64,000 bases of DNA from Ipomoea triloba (GCF_003576645.1 NC_044920.1:7387312-7451311), one strand, 5' to 3'; counted from the first letter of the stretch, positions 43,275 to 55,517 are shown. Translations and numbers: made by a program. The notes: generated from the letters alone by a model not told the origin.

Positions 43275-46200
43275 TGTAATACCCCGTATTTTCCTAACAT
43301 TATTATTTTATCCTAAGGCGTTGACATTCATAAGTTATGATCTTCAGATATTTCAAAAGAATTTTTATAAGTGAGTATAGTTGTTATTAAGCTGCGATCG
43401 TAAGTCCCGGTCACGAACCGTAAAAATTTTAGGAGCTAGTATTCGGACCCGTTTGTCCTAGGAAATAGATTTTTAGACACCATACTATTATTCTGGAATT
43501 TCCTATTTAATTAAATTAGCCCATAGCAGCAAAAATTTATTTTTGATCGTACATCGCGAAATTTCGCGGTGTACCGAACCTAGCCCAATTTTGAGTCTCA
43601 GTTTGGAGTAAATTTTCGGTTTCGAAAATTATTGGAATTAAATTATTTTCTACCGATAATTCATCTGTTTTAATCCCGAACAGTCCAATTGAAGATATTT
43701 TTCTTGAGTTACCATAAGATTTTGACACTTGTCACCATTTCTAGCCACATGTTATTATTTAATTAATTCTTGAAGATGATCCAAATAATGTGGCTTATCC
43801 TACAAGCTCCCTCATATAATATATAAGCTTTGTCTTTAATTTTTTTTCCATTTCCCTTCAAATTGCCGAAATCAAAGAGAGAGAGAGAAAGTGTGATCAT
43901 CTTCATCTTCTTCACCATTTTTCCTCCATTAAAGCTTGCTTCCATAGCCAAGTTTCTTCACAAGTGTCAAACTATTCGGTAAAACTTCGATTTTATTCGG
44001 TGGAAAGCTTTGTTTTTCCTCCTAGAGCATGAATCTAAGCTTAAGTTCTTAATATTTGTTGTTATGGTGTTGATTTTGATCTTAGGGTTTTGAGTAAATT
44101 GGGGGAAAAGATCCAAAATTCATCCTACGGTGTTAATATACTCCCAAGGAGGTAAGGAATCCCTTTATTTGGTTGAGGTTATTTGAAACTAGATAATTGA
44201 TAGCTAGGTTGTGAATTGTGGTTGATTGGTGTACATGAAATCTATGTGTTATGTGAAAATTATGTGTTTAACTTGAGGAACTCTTAGATGGTTCAAGAAA
44301 TTACTCTTTGAATTTTTGGTAGTTTTTGTGTACATGTCCATAGCTAATATATGCATGTATATGTTGTATTTATGTCCATATAGGCTTATACTTGTGAAAA
44401 TATTGAAAATCAAGATAGATTTCTGGCAGTAACTTCCGAGATTTATTGGGAAAAATTGGTAGGGTATTTTGATTCTATTTTTTTCAGATATGTAGTTCTA
44501 TAAGTGTAGAACCTGCATATAAAATTTCATAATGATCGGAGTAGTATAAGTATGGTTTTCGAATTTTTTTTCCAAAACTGGTCCAGAGAGAAAAATTCTG
44601 GACAGCACACTGCCAAGGGCAAAAATGGAATTTTCTGTGTTTATTCGCGGATCAAAATGATCAAAAATTTTTATGGACATCAAGTACTATGAGTTGGGGT
44701 TCTACCATAAAAATTTCAAGTGAAAAAGAGTTCGGGAATTATTTTTACCGGCTCAATCTTTCGGACTGCGCCAAGCTGAAATTTTCTTATAAGGAGGTGG
44801 TATTATGTACATGTAAAGAGTAAATGTATTTTGTGTATTATGCCTATGTTAAGGTTGGGAAATGTATATGTTATATGCATTGAGATGTATGTGTCAAATG
44901 TGAGACTTATGTGATAAATGTGGAGTTGAAAGTGTAGAGTAGTTACACTTGAATTACTTTTGTGAAGGGATGTTAGTGGATCATCCAAATGTTTTGAAAA
45001 AGAAAAGGAGAATTTTTGAATTGGGTTAAAAGGAGAATTAATTTCCGAGTATTGGAATTGACTCAAGTATGTCCAAAATATTTTCAAAGCAAGAAAAGGA
45101 AAAAGGTGGAAAAATGTTTCCAAACCTTAGTTCTAGTAAAAGTGGTGAAGGACCTTGTCTTGTAGCCTACGAGATAGAGAGCTTAAAGTGCCTTCCCGTA
45201 TGGTGGTTATGTTATTGTATGACTAGTTCATACTGTGGGCGAAGTCTATTCGCCGAGTACTATATCACCCGGAAGGAAAAGGGTCTCCTGCGGGGGTGTG
45301 CACACTTAAGTATAGTAACTCTATTTTCGGGTAGGAGTCGTTCTTATGAACCTAGTGAGGCTAGCTAGGAATCATTCTAACGCTCCTATAAGTCCAGGGG
45401 ATCAGTATTAGACCGGGCGATGACCACTGAACCCGAGTTGAACGATCCAAGTGGTCAGTCAAAAGTGGAGAAAGGATACTCTGAGGCCTCACACTCACTT
45501 TCTATTTAGGACCAAGTGGATTTTTAAATATGAATGTAGTTACGCTGTAGCTACGGAAGGGAAATATGTGACAAGTAGTGAAATACCCAAAGGTTGTGGG
45601 TGATCTCTCTTTGAAAGGTGAAAAGTGATGAGAATTCCCTTTTGAGGGAAAGTTTTTGCAAATAAAGTGATTGAGAGCAAGGTGTGGAATTTGTGTTTTT
45701 CCATTACTTGCTTGCATGCCTAAATGTTTAGCCTTATATTCTTTGGGTGAGTAAATGATCTTCAAATGACCTCGTCTAGAGGGAAAATGATTCAAGATGA
45801 TGTTGAATTTTGCCTAATATGTGTGCAAGTTGCCATTTATAACTGTTGCAGGTAGAATCCTTGCTGATGAGTAAGGTATAGGGTTTCCATGTAACAATTT
45901 TTACCAAAACCTTTATTTAGTTTTGAATAACCCATGGATATCCTTACTTAGCCGTCGTGCTAACTACACTTCAATGTGTTTTCTGATAACAGATGTTATA
46001 TAGGGTGGGTTCCTGTAGCCCGATGAGCTCTGAATAGGATGGAAGTTGAGGTTGGGGTCTACTCTTTGATGTAGACAGGGATTGTTGTTAATGTTGTAAG
46101 TTTAGCTTGTGCACTTAGAGTGGAGTTTCTCAAAGAGGTGATAGAATTCACTCTAGGTGTGGCGGTAGCACCCAGTTTTCTGCCTATAAGATGTAAGCTT

Positions 46201-46277
46201 CCGCAATGTATTATTATTGATTTGTAATTAATGTAAGAGTTGAAAATTGGGGTGTTGTTGAAAATTGGGGTGTTACA
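43275..46277 (+). mobile_element. Solo LTR, 3003 bp, probable Ty3/gypsy
   Basis: Termini TGTAATACCCC...GGGGTGTTACA with a perfect 5-bp target duplication CCCAG. No PBS, PPT, gag or pol inside. A TATA-like AATATATAAGC near 43815 on the plus strand suggests orientation. The long length and TGTAAYACCCC ends resemble Tekay/Del-type LTRs, a judgement from memory. Near the right end GTTGAAAATTGGGGTGTT is duplicated in tandem. Short open frames inside have no recognisable family. Confidence 0.8.
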
Positions 46278-46282
46278 CCCAG
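46278..46282 (+). other. TSD CCCAG, right copy
   Basis: Matches 43270-43274. Confidence 0.85.
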
Positions 46283-49182
46283 CCCTTCTATCAAGTAACA
46301 CACATCAACATATGAGGGCTGGTGCTTTGCCATTTTGAATATGTCAAATTCAATCTTGTTCTCTGCCACCTCCATCACGAGTTTTCCTCTTCTCACATCA
46401 ATAAGTGCACCAGCAGTAGCTAGAAAAGGTCTACCAAGTATAATAGGAACCTTGGCATCCTCCTCTATATCCAGTACAACAAAATCCCCCGGTATAAAAT
46501 ACTGATCAATCATGACCGGGACATCCTCTAGAACTCCTACCGGACGCTTTATGGAGCGATCCGCCATCTGTAGGGTCATGGAGGTGGGTTTTGGTGTTCC
46601 CATATTGAGCCTCTTACATAAAGAATATGGCATAAGACTAACACTGGCACCCAGATCACACAGAGCACCCCCAACTACAAATCCAGCAATGATGCAAGGG
46701 ATGGAAAAACTACCTGGATCTTTCAGCTTAGGAGGTAGTTTATGTTGAAGAACTGCACAGGTCAAGGCACCTTCGCTCAGATCCACCACCGCACTCTTCT
46801 CTGGCTTTTTCTTATTGCCTAAAATATTCTTCATAAACTTCTTGTACGATGGAATCTGAGTGATTGCTTCAACAAAAGGCATGGAGATCTCCAGCTTATC
46901 TAACATCTTATGGAACTTGCTATCTCTATCAGACTCCTTTGATTTCCACAACCTCTGTGGATATGGTAACAAGTTGTAAGGTATAACCGAGTCATCTACC
47001 TTCTTGTTCTTCCCTTCATGCTTCTTACTTGGAGCACTTTCATCCTGCTCAGGAGCTTTCTCCTTAACACTATCTCCCTGCACCATAGGCTCTTCCTCAC
47101 TATCATCAAGAGCATCCTCAACCTGAACACCCTCATCCTTCTTATCAGCTTTCTCAGGCACTGGATCATTCGAAGGAAAAGAGGGGTCCTTCAAAGCTAA
47201 TCCACTTCTAGTGGTGACTGCATTCACTTGGTGCCTTGGATTTTTTGTGCTTGCTGGCAGTCTACCATTCGAAGAGGAAGGTTGATTAGAAAACTGATTA
47301 CCTCCGCCTTGTTGCTGAGCCTTGAGACCATCTATTTCTGCTTGTAGCTTGCCAAACAGCTAAAAATTCTCTGCTTGTAGCTTTCCAAACTGAGCCATCA
47401 TAGTGTTCATGAGAAGCTGTATATTAACATCCTAAGATGGTCTAGAGGAACTTTGACCCTGAGTGGTCCCAAAATTCTGATTCCCTTGCTGGAACTGCCC
47501 TTGATTGGGATTCTGATTATTCTGATTATTTCTCCACTGAGTTCCTTGGTTACCACCTCTGTTTCCTTGATTACCTTGAAAACCTGGTGGATTGTTCCTC
47601 ACTTGATTGCTTGATTGTTCCAAGAGGGGACAAACTGATCTCTTCCTTGCTGCTGATAGGTCCCATAACCTTGCCCCTGGCCCTGTGGTCTAGAATAACC
47701 AATGAGATCAACTTGCTCCACATTAGGTTGAGGGACTTAGTTACCGAAGTCTAACAAAGGACATGTCTGAGCTACATGATTTCCACCACAAGTTGCACAA
47801 CAGGCTACAAGAGGTACCTGTGGCACAGAATAGGGGTTAGGAACATAAGGACTATGTGGAATCAGTGGAGGATGAGCAACTGCCTGAACACTCTGAGTAG
47901 GACCCTGTACTAATTGCTTTAGCATGTGTTGTATGGTATCCAACTGAGCCTGCATTGCCATTTTTTCTTCAACTTCGAACATTCCAGTTGTCTTCTCCCT
48001 CTTGGGTATATCATCCCCCTCAGTGTACCAGTAAGTGTTGTTAGAAGTGATCCTGTCAATCATCTGCTCTCCAGCTGCCGGTCCCATATCAATGAAAATA
48101 CCCCCAAAGGATGAGGTATCTAGGATAATCTTTGACCGGTTAGTTAACCCCTCATAGAATGATGAAATAAAGCCACCTGGGGTCATCAAATTTTTCGGGC
48201 ACTGCCTCCTCAACTCACCTGGGGTCATCAAATTTTTCGGGCACTGCCTCCTCAACTCCTTAAGGGTCATCAAATTTTTCGGGCACTGCCTCCTCAACTC
48301 CTTAAATCTCTTCCAAGCCTCAGGAAGATCTTCATTGCCAAACTGCTGAAAATTCAGGATTTGCTTCTTTAACTTGGCAGCCTTGGAAGGAGGACAGTAC
48401 TCCTGCATGAAAGCTTTGTGGAGCTGTTTCCAGGTAATGAAATGGTTGGCTGGAAAGGAATTTAACCAACTCTGTGCTTGATCTCTCAGGGAAAAAGGAA
48501 ACAGTCTCAGCTTGATGGCTTCACTAGGAACACCATTCATCTTGATGGTCTGACAGATTCGATCAAAATTCACAATATGAGTTTTCGGGTCCTCAACCCG
48601 AGATCCTCCAAACTGATTATTCTGGACCATCTGAATGAGTTGAGTCTTCAACTCAAAATTATTTGCTTCAATTCCTGGGTACACAATGCAATCTTCTTCA
48701 GTGAACTCAGGAGCTAAATGTGCTGCCATGGGGTTTGCTTGTGGGACCTGCTGGGCGAACTGCTGGATTAGGTTGGGATTCATCTGATAGAGAAGATATT
48801 GCATCCCAACCCCATAGCCTGGCTGTTGGTATACAGGTTGCTACAGCATGAAAGGAGCTCCGAATCCTCCCCCAACATAGACATTCGGGTTTGGATCGGC
48901 CCTGAAATTCTGTGTCTGATTCTGAACATTTGGTACTGGAGGATCAGCACGAACTCCAGGGTTGTCCCCAACTGTGTCTCCCTGCCTCGGGTGCTGTTGT
49001 GTGTTGGCACCAGTATGGGCTGGCTGCCGAATATTGCTACTATCTCCGGTCTCCATGTCTACTTCGAAGTCCTGGAACTCTCGAAGCCAATCACATAACA
49101 CCTTCTTCTCCCTCCTTAATTTCCTCTCAAGATTTAGATCGTAGGGACGAAGATTCGTGCTCCCTTTCGATCTAGTGTGCAT
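46283..49182 (-). pseudogene. gag-pro: Athila gag-protease, several stops
   Basis: ATG at 49182 (MHTRSKGSTNLRPYDLN). A TAG at 48841-48843 ends the first section; the same frame reopens to 47737. The capsid region shows EAIKLRLFPFSLRDQAQSWL and TWKQLHKAFMQEYCPP, the typical Athila gag core, then the knuckle CATCGGNHVAQTCP near the end. A three-fold 14-residue duplication with ELRRQCPKNLMT interrupts the core at 48179-48304. Further stops follow about 47741 and 47590. A last open section, 47227-46284, holds the aspartic protease with DLGASVSLMP and ILGRPFLATAGALID. It runs into the solo LTR after YLIEG. Product would be capsid, nucleocapsid and protease; this copy is dead. Confidence 0.85.
48179..48304 (-). 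repeat. Three tandem 42-bp units inside Athila gag
   Basis: Units 48179-48220, 48221-48262 and 48263-48304, nearly identical, encoding three 14-residue repeats. The ancestral gag core should have one. It keeps the frame. Confidence 0.95.
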
Positions 49183-49389
49183 AAAAGGAGGGTAACCTGT
49201 TGTCTAACACAACCACAAACACTCTTGGAAAGAACTAGTTATGGGTTAGTGCAAATAAATTTTTTTTTCGAATAAAGAATAAAACAAAAATAAAACTTGA
49301 TCTCCTAAAATTCACTAACTCTAATGCTAGTAAGAAATTAATCACACAATCAAAACCAAATAAACCAATCCCCGGCAACGGCGCCAAAA
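49183..49389 (-). promoter_or_regulatory. Athila leader with primer-binding site
   Basis: PBS at 49369-49386, three bases from the LTR (TTT spacer); the remainder is the untranslated leader before ATG 49182. Confidence 0.85.
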
Positions 49390-50541
49390 TGTGATGATGT
49401 ATAAATGATGAGTGTAAAAAGGGTATAATGTCGTTCGGCTGAGGATTGGGGCTATGACACGTAATTGTGTGAATTACCAGGCACTAGATTATATGAATTA
49501 ATAGAATCCAAGCAACAAAGACTGAAGGATGTAAAAGAAAGCAATTGATTCAGGTGTAAACTATATGATAAAGGTATGGGCCAGATTAGGGGATTGTAAT
49601 CTTGATGTTCTAACAAACTCAGGATTAGGGAAGGAATAATTAACCAAGGGATATATGGGCAATGCACAAAAGAATTCTACCCAGCTACTTTCGTAATCAA
49701 TAAGAGAATTAGGCTAAGATTGCCCCACTGTCGTGATGCATCAATCATAATCTTAACCACCTAAGCATTGTAAGCCCCCAAAATTACCTCTACTTTCATA
49801 GCAGGAAAATTATGTTGAAATTGGTAAGGCTCGAGGTCTTCATCCAACTGTCGTTGTAATGAATCCCTCTCCTAGGCTAGCAATTAATTCTGGCCACAAA
49901 CCAATAACTAGTGCAAAGAAATCCCCAAATCAACATAAACCCTAGGTAAAAGATTCAATCCCTTTATGCAATTAATTACCAATTGAACATCAAGATTAAC
50001 AATGGATCCCTAATCCAAACCCATAAACGAACTACTCCCGCATGATGGGAGTAAACAAAACAAAGCAATAATTAATAACCATAAACATTGCAAGAAAGTA
50101 ATAAAGGAATAAGAGAACTTAACTGGTAAAGAACAAATCCAATCTTCAATCTTTGATTCCAATCTTGAAATTAAATAATCTAATGTGAAACTAATCTAAA
50201 CTATGCTAGGGAAATATAAACTAAAAGCTAGGCTTCAGAACTCTGTAAGGGAACCTCCTTTAATTGTAGAGAATAGGTAGAATATATAGGAGATATATGG
50301 GCCTTGGCCCATTAGGCAACTTCCAATCCTTTTCCCATTTGTATTCTTATTTCCTTTCTTCATTGTAATTCCCTTTTCTTCCAGAACTTGTCCAAAATGC
50401 TCCAAATTTCCTCCTTTGTAGTTCCTTGTAGATAATTCAACACTTGGACAATATAACACACAAACAATTCCTAATTTCACTAGGATAAGGGAAATACAAT
50501 TAAAATAAGGGGTGAATTATTGTATAAAATAGTAGATATCA
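49390..50541 (-). mobile_element. 5' LTR of the Athila derivative (1152 bp)
   Basis: Minus strand TGATATC...CATCACA (TG...CA). Directly adjoins the PBS on the left and a further LTR fragment on the right. Confidence 0.85.
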
Positions 50542-50836
50542 GGGGACTCCTTAAATTGTAGAGAATATGTAGAATATATAGAAGATAGATGGGCCTTGGG
50601 CCCATGAGACAACTTCCAATTCTTATTCTTGTTTCCTATTCTTTCTTGGTAATTTCCTTTTCTTCCAAAACTTGTCCAAACTGCTCCAACATTCTTCCTT
50701 TGCTGCTCCTTGTGGATAATTCAACTCTTGGGATAATATAACACACAAACAATTCTCAATTTCATTAGGATAAAGAAAATAAGCATCAAAACAACTAAAA
50801 TAAGGGGTGAAGTATTGTACAAAATAGTAGATATCA
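50542..50836 (-). mobile_element. Older, diverged Athila LTR fragment
   Basis: Resembles the first ~295 bases of the neighbouring LTR (GAGAATATGTAGAATATATAG, ATGGGCCTTGG) with many differences, and ends in the same GTAGATATCA. The younger element appears to have inserted into this LTR; the rest of the older LTR is missing. Confidence 0.75.
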
Positions 50837-51562
50837 TGCAGATATTTGGGGTCTAATAAGCAATGTGATGCAAAGGATAGTGGATCTGTTAAGAGATGTG
50901 AAAGTTGAGAAGCAATTAATAAAATATTTTCCTGTTGAAATCATATTTGTTTATAATTACATTTGTTTATTACCAATTATCAATTATTACCAATTATCAA
51001 TTATAATTATAATAATTGTATTATTCTATCATAATGTAATTGTTTAGACATATAATCTCATGCATGTAACTGCTAATATTATTCTATGCTATATTATTCT
51101 ATCCGTGAAGGCATAATAATTACTATGATTATTCTATTCTATATTATTCTATCCGTGAATGCATGATAATTAATATTATTCTATATTATTATTCTATCAT
51201 AATGTAATTGTTCAGACATATAATCTCATGCATGTAATTGTTCGTATTATTCTATTCTATATTAATATTACCATAAGATTACCAATTATTATTCTATTCT
51301 ATATTAATATTACCATAAGATTACCAATTATAATTAATATTATACTTATTCTATCATTCAACCATAGTAATTAGCATAATTACTAATAACCAATTATAAT
51401 TAATATTATTAATTAGCATAATTACTAATAACCAATTATAATTAATATTATTCTATCATTAATATTATAATTATCATAATAATAATTACCATTTCACTAA
51501 AATACCTTACGTTTGGGCGGGAAAATTCTGGAGGAGGATAATGTTTTTATATATAGTATAGA
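50837..51562 (-). other. AT-rich 5' part of the Helitron-like element
   Basis: Very AT-rich, with CAATTATTACCAATTATCAA and ATTATTCTATTCTATATTA phrases repeated. The right edge carries the family GGGCGGGAAAATTCTGGAGG block and the 5' terminus at 51562. No gene. Confidence 0.6.
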
Positions 51563-52035
51563 TTAAAAAATTGATTGTACGCATATTAATATAGTTGACT
51601 AATAATTATTATGATTAATAAGCTAATAATTATAATAATAATTGTATAATTACAATTAAACATGGGTCGTTCAATTTTTTTTACGAATAAAAAAATTAAA
51701 ATTTGCATCTTTTTTAAATATAATTTTCTTAGTTATTATTCATATTGTTGGAATCATAATATATATGAAATACACTTAGGAATAAATGAAATTAATTATT
51801 TAAATTTTTTCTATAAATTTATCTAAATGTGTACATGATTAATTAGAGAGTATATTAATTATACAAAATTTAAATTTAAATTTTATATGCTATGAAAATA
51901 GATACTTAACCAAATATATGAAATTACAACTATATTATTATATTGTACATTTTAAAATATTTATATTTTTCAAATTTTTTATTTAAATTTATAATAACAT
52001 AATTTTGTCCGTGCGTCGCACGGGTAAAACACTAG
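51563..52035 (+). mobile_element. Helitron 3' end fragment (plus strand)
   Basis: 51720-52035 resembles 5700-6010. The hairpin CCGTGC-GTC-GCACGG is at 52009-52023, then GGTAAAACACTAG with CTAG at 52032-52035 and T following. The 5' end of this copy was not found; the minus-strand Helitron start at 51562 may have cut it. Confidence 0.65.
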
Positions 52036-53032
52036 TACTAATTAAGAATAAAATGTTTCTTACTTTTAATACATTTGAGAAAAATATAATAATTTTACAT
52101 TTTGATATAAAAGTATTACATTTTTCTTCAAAAGTATTACACTTTCCCTTATAAGTAATGTTGGTAAGTGTTTCTTACTTACCTTAGAGTAGATTGTGTG
52201 CATTCATGTAGTAGTTCGCGCGTGAGACAGATTAAGTCAATATGAAAATGTAATACTTATGTTGAAAAATGTAATACTAATTAGAAATAGAGTGTTTAAT
52301 TTGTTACTTATAAGGGACAGCGTAATACTTTTGATGAAAAAATGTAATACTTTTACATTTTTCTTCAAGAGTATTATATTTTTTTCATTAAAAGTATTAC
52401 GCTTTACCTTCTAAGTAATGTTGGCAAGTGGTTGTTACTTATAACAGAAACTGTAATATTTATTAGGAAAATTTTAATACTTTTAAATCAAAATGTAAAA
52501 GTATTACATTTTTCTTCAAAACTATTACACTTTCCCATGTATATAATGAATATAAACATTTTATTATTCATTAGTATTACATATATTTTTCATCTTGAAC
52601 ATAGTTGTTTTACGGAGAATAATTCGTGACGCAGTTTTACACAAATTTTTGCCTACAATATATTGTTCATTGTATTGTATATAATCTAAATATTAATTAA
52701 TACTTTAGTTTTTAAAAAATACTAAAAGCTATGCTTATGATTAAAACATCATTATATCTATCCAATCATTGTATATATAAATTAAAATGTATATTTTTAA
52801 AAAAATTATATATTAAAATATAATATGGAATGTAATATAAATATTTCTTTCTAATTTTTATTTATTTATTTTGAAGATATCCCCCGTAGCCCTCCAACCA
52901 CATGGGGTGGGTTAGGGCCAATGAAATTTGGCTCATGAGCCGGCTCACCCCTACTTATGCTATGCTTCAATAGCAATTTTTGCATATATGCTATATAGTG
53001 AAACCACCGAGTATAATGGAGTTGATTACCTT
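52036..53032. repeat. AT-rich block of inverted GTATTACATTTT repeats
   Basis: At 52044-52560 the words AAAAGTATTACATTTTT and AAAATGTAATACTT recur in both orientations, able to fold extensively. No coding frame. At 52870-53030 composition changes; overlapping palindromes GGCTCATGAGCC (52930-52941) and GAGCCGGCTC (52937-52946) lie here. The last bases flank the minus-strand LTR. Confidence 0.6.
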
Positions 53033-54369
53033 TGTTGGTCCCAAGGGGATGGGGTACAAGTCTAGAGGGGGGGGTGAATAGACTTGTATAGGATTTTGCA
53101 AATCTTTTCAACCTCTCGTGTGTATTGATCTTAGGATGTTTAGGTTCGATACCTCACGAGGTGAAGACAAAGTTTTATGCGCAGCGGAAATGTTATCCCC
53201 TTTTAGTTAGCACGAGTTTGAGTTAGTTCGAGAAGTGAGTTTATATGCAGTGCAATCGAGAGGTTAGCGAGAGATAAAAACAGTAAGTAAATGCAAGAGA
53301 GATTTTTAAGTGGTTCGGCCAACCCGCCTACGTCCACTCTTCTTCCAGAAACTCCCTGGAAGGATTGCACTAAAAACTTCCCTTATTTAGTACAATATCG
53401 AGCGCTTGAGCTTTGATCACGAAGCCCGCCTCAAGCCTCAGGTTTTTCGCCCCGCTTCTTGTTACTCCACCTCTCGAGCACTTGACCTTTGATCACCAAG
53501 CCCGCGTCAAGCCTCAGGATCTTCACAAGACAGTTCCCAGGTTACTCCGCCTCTCCAAGGTCTTTCTCCCCGCTTCCAGCTACTCCACCTCTCAAGCACT
53601 TGACCTTTGATCACCAAGCCCGCGTCAAGCCTCAGGTTTCTTTCACTCGGACAGCTGCCAGGTTACTCCACCTCTCTTGCTTAATCCAAAGCAAGGTGTT
53701 TTTGGTTGTCACAGTTGAATGTAACAAGCTCCAATCTGACCACAAGCTATCGTTGAATCAACTTCGATGTAGAGCAGCTTCGGTCACCTTCTGGATGTAT
53801 AACAGTTTAAGCTTTGTAACTCTCTTGAAACACTAAGATGTGTTTTCTCGCTGTTTTGAATATCAGGATGATATTTCAAGTTGAGCACTTGCACTTGAAC
53901 GTTTTAGACAGACACTTCTTAAGAATTTCGAACCTCTTTTCTTTTTAACTCCTTTTCATATTTTTTTTTTGTGTCTTTACGTCCTTATATATGAGAGTAG
54001 AGGAATAATTCCGTTGGAGGGAAAATTATTCCGTTTGAAGTTTGTCTCCCACGCTGATCATGGGTCTTGCATATTTTCAGCATATTTCATGGAGTGGTGA
54101 TCTTGTAACTTGAACCTCTTTGTCTTGTAGTGAATGTTCCATAGTTCACTTTTCTTGAGTCCATGCTCCACTTTTCGTCTTTTGGTAAAAGTTACTCTTT
54201 TTATATTCCCATTATTCCTTGTTTGTAGGGAATCAGACCACTTCAGCATTGGTGCACCTTTTGACCGTTTGTGGTGGAAATCTGACGTGTCATCCATTTC
54301 CGCCCATTTTGAAATCTTCACGTTCGGCACCTCTTCATTATTCCATCTCCATGATATTCTTCTTCTCCA
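53033..54369 (-). mobile_element. Partial LTR, probably an artefactual duplicate
   Basis: Identical by eye to 55518-56854 and broken off at the N at 54370. It should not be counted as an extra LTR unless reads confirm it. Confidence 0.8.
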
Positions 54370-54370
54370 N
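54370..54370. other. Single-N assembly gap, false duplication junction
   Basis: 51886-54369 and 54371-56854 (2484 bases) correspond at a constant offset of 2485. The left copy ends at the N and the right copy starts just after it. Confidence 0.9.
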
Positions 54371-55517
54371 TATGCTATGAAAATAGATACTTAACCAAAT
54401 ATATGAAATTACAACTATATTATTATATTGTACATTTTAAAATATTTATATTTTTCAAATTTTTTATTTAAATTTATAATAACATAATTTTGTCCGTGCG
54501 TCGCACGGGTAAAACACTAGTACTAATTAAGAATAAAATGTTTCTTACTTTTAATACATTTGAGAAAAATATAATAATTTTACATTTTGATATAAAAGTA
54601 TTACATTTTTCTTCAAAAGTATTACACTTTCCCTTATAAGTAATGTTGGTAAGTGTTTCTTACTTACCTTAGAGTAGATTGTGTGCATTCATGTAGTAGT
54701 TCGCGCGTGAGACAGATTAAGTCAATATGAAAATGTAATACTTATGTTGAAAAATGTAATACTAATTAGAAATAGAGTGTTTAATTTGTTACTTATAAGG
54801 GACAGCGTAATACTTTTGATGAAAAAATGTAATACTTTTACATTTTTCTTCAAGAGTATTATATTTTTTTCATTAAAAGTATTACGCTTTACCTTCTAAG
54901 TAATGTTGGCAAGTGGTTGTTACTTATAACAGAAACTGTAATATTTATTAGGAAAATTTTAATACTTTTAAATCAAAATGTAAAAGTATTACATTTTTCT
55001 TCAAAACTATTACACTTTCCCATGTATATAATGAATATAAACATTTTATTATTCATTAGTATTACATATATTTTTCATCTTGAACATAGTTGTTTTACGG
55101 AGAATAATTCGTGACGCAGTTTTACACAAATTTTTGCCTACAATATATTGTTCATTGTATTGTATATAATCTAAATATTAATTAATACTTTAGTTTTTAA
55201 AAAATACTAAAAGCTATGCTTATGATTAAAACATCATTATATCTATCCAATCATTGTATATATAAATTAAAATGTATATTTTTAAAAAAATTATATATTA
55301 AAATATAATATGGAATGTAATATAAATATTTCTTTCTAATTTTTATTTATTTATTTTGAAGATATCCCCCGTAGCCCTCCAACCACATGGGGTGGGTTAG
55401 GGCCAATGAAATTTGGCTCATGAGCCGGCTCACCCCTACTTATGCTATGCTTCAATAGCAATTTTTGCATATATGCTATATAGTGAAACCACCGAGTATA
55501 ATGGAGTTGATTACCTT
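54371..55517. repeat. Second copy of 51886-53032
   Basis: Repeats the Helitron 3' end (CTAG at about 54517-54520), the GTATTACATTTT block and the overlapping palindromes. One of the two copies is probably not real. Confidence 0.85.

Larger units (their letters stand above)
40398..50541 (-). mobile_element. Athila-type Ty3/gypsy derivative without pol
   Basis: Runs right to left. 5' LTR 49390-50541, PBS 49369-49386 (minus: TGGCGCCGTTGCCGGGGA, typical of Athila), gag and protease 46283-49182, then only a short remnant, geneless sequence, a PPT-like run (41053-41064, minus strand GTGTGGGGGAG) and a truncated 3' LTR 40398-41051. No reverse transcriptase, RNase H or integrase is present. The inner 3003 bp (43275-46277) is a later solo LTR. 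This is a non-autonomous, decayed copy. Confidence 0.8.
37268..51562 (-). mobile_element. Helitron-like element, interrupted by Athila DNA
   Basis: The minus-strand 3' end is CTAG (37271-37268) followed by T, preceded by the hairpin CCGTGC-loop-GCACGG (37280-37294). The minus-strand 5' end at 51562 reads A|TCTATACTATATATAAAAAC. Between them lie helicase remnants in the correct orientation near the 3' end. About 10.4 kb (40398-50836) is later retrotransposon DNA, leaving a ~3.9-kb Helitron. No Rep/HUH motif was found. Pairing these two ends as one element is an inference. Confidence 0.6.

Noticed and set aside
43537..45795. Several 60-106 codon frames in the solo LTR
   Set aside because: Scattered over both strands, no motif, expected by chance in a 3-kb non-coding LTR.
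53033..54369. An extra LTR next to the minus-strand element
   Set aside because: Identical to 55518-56854 and broken at an N; most likely an assembly duplicate.
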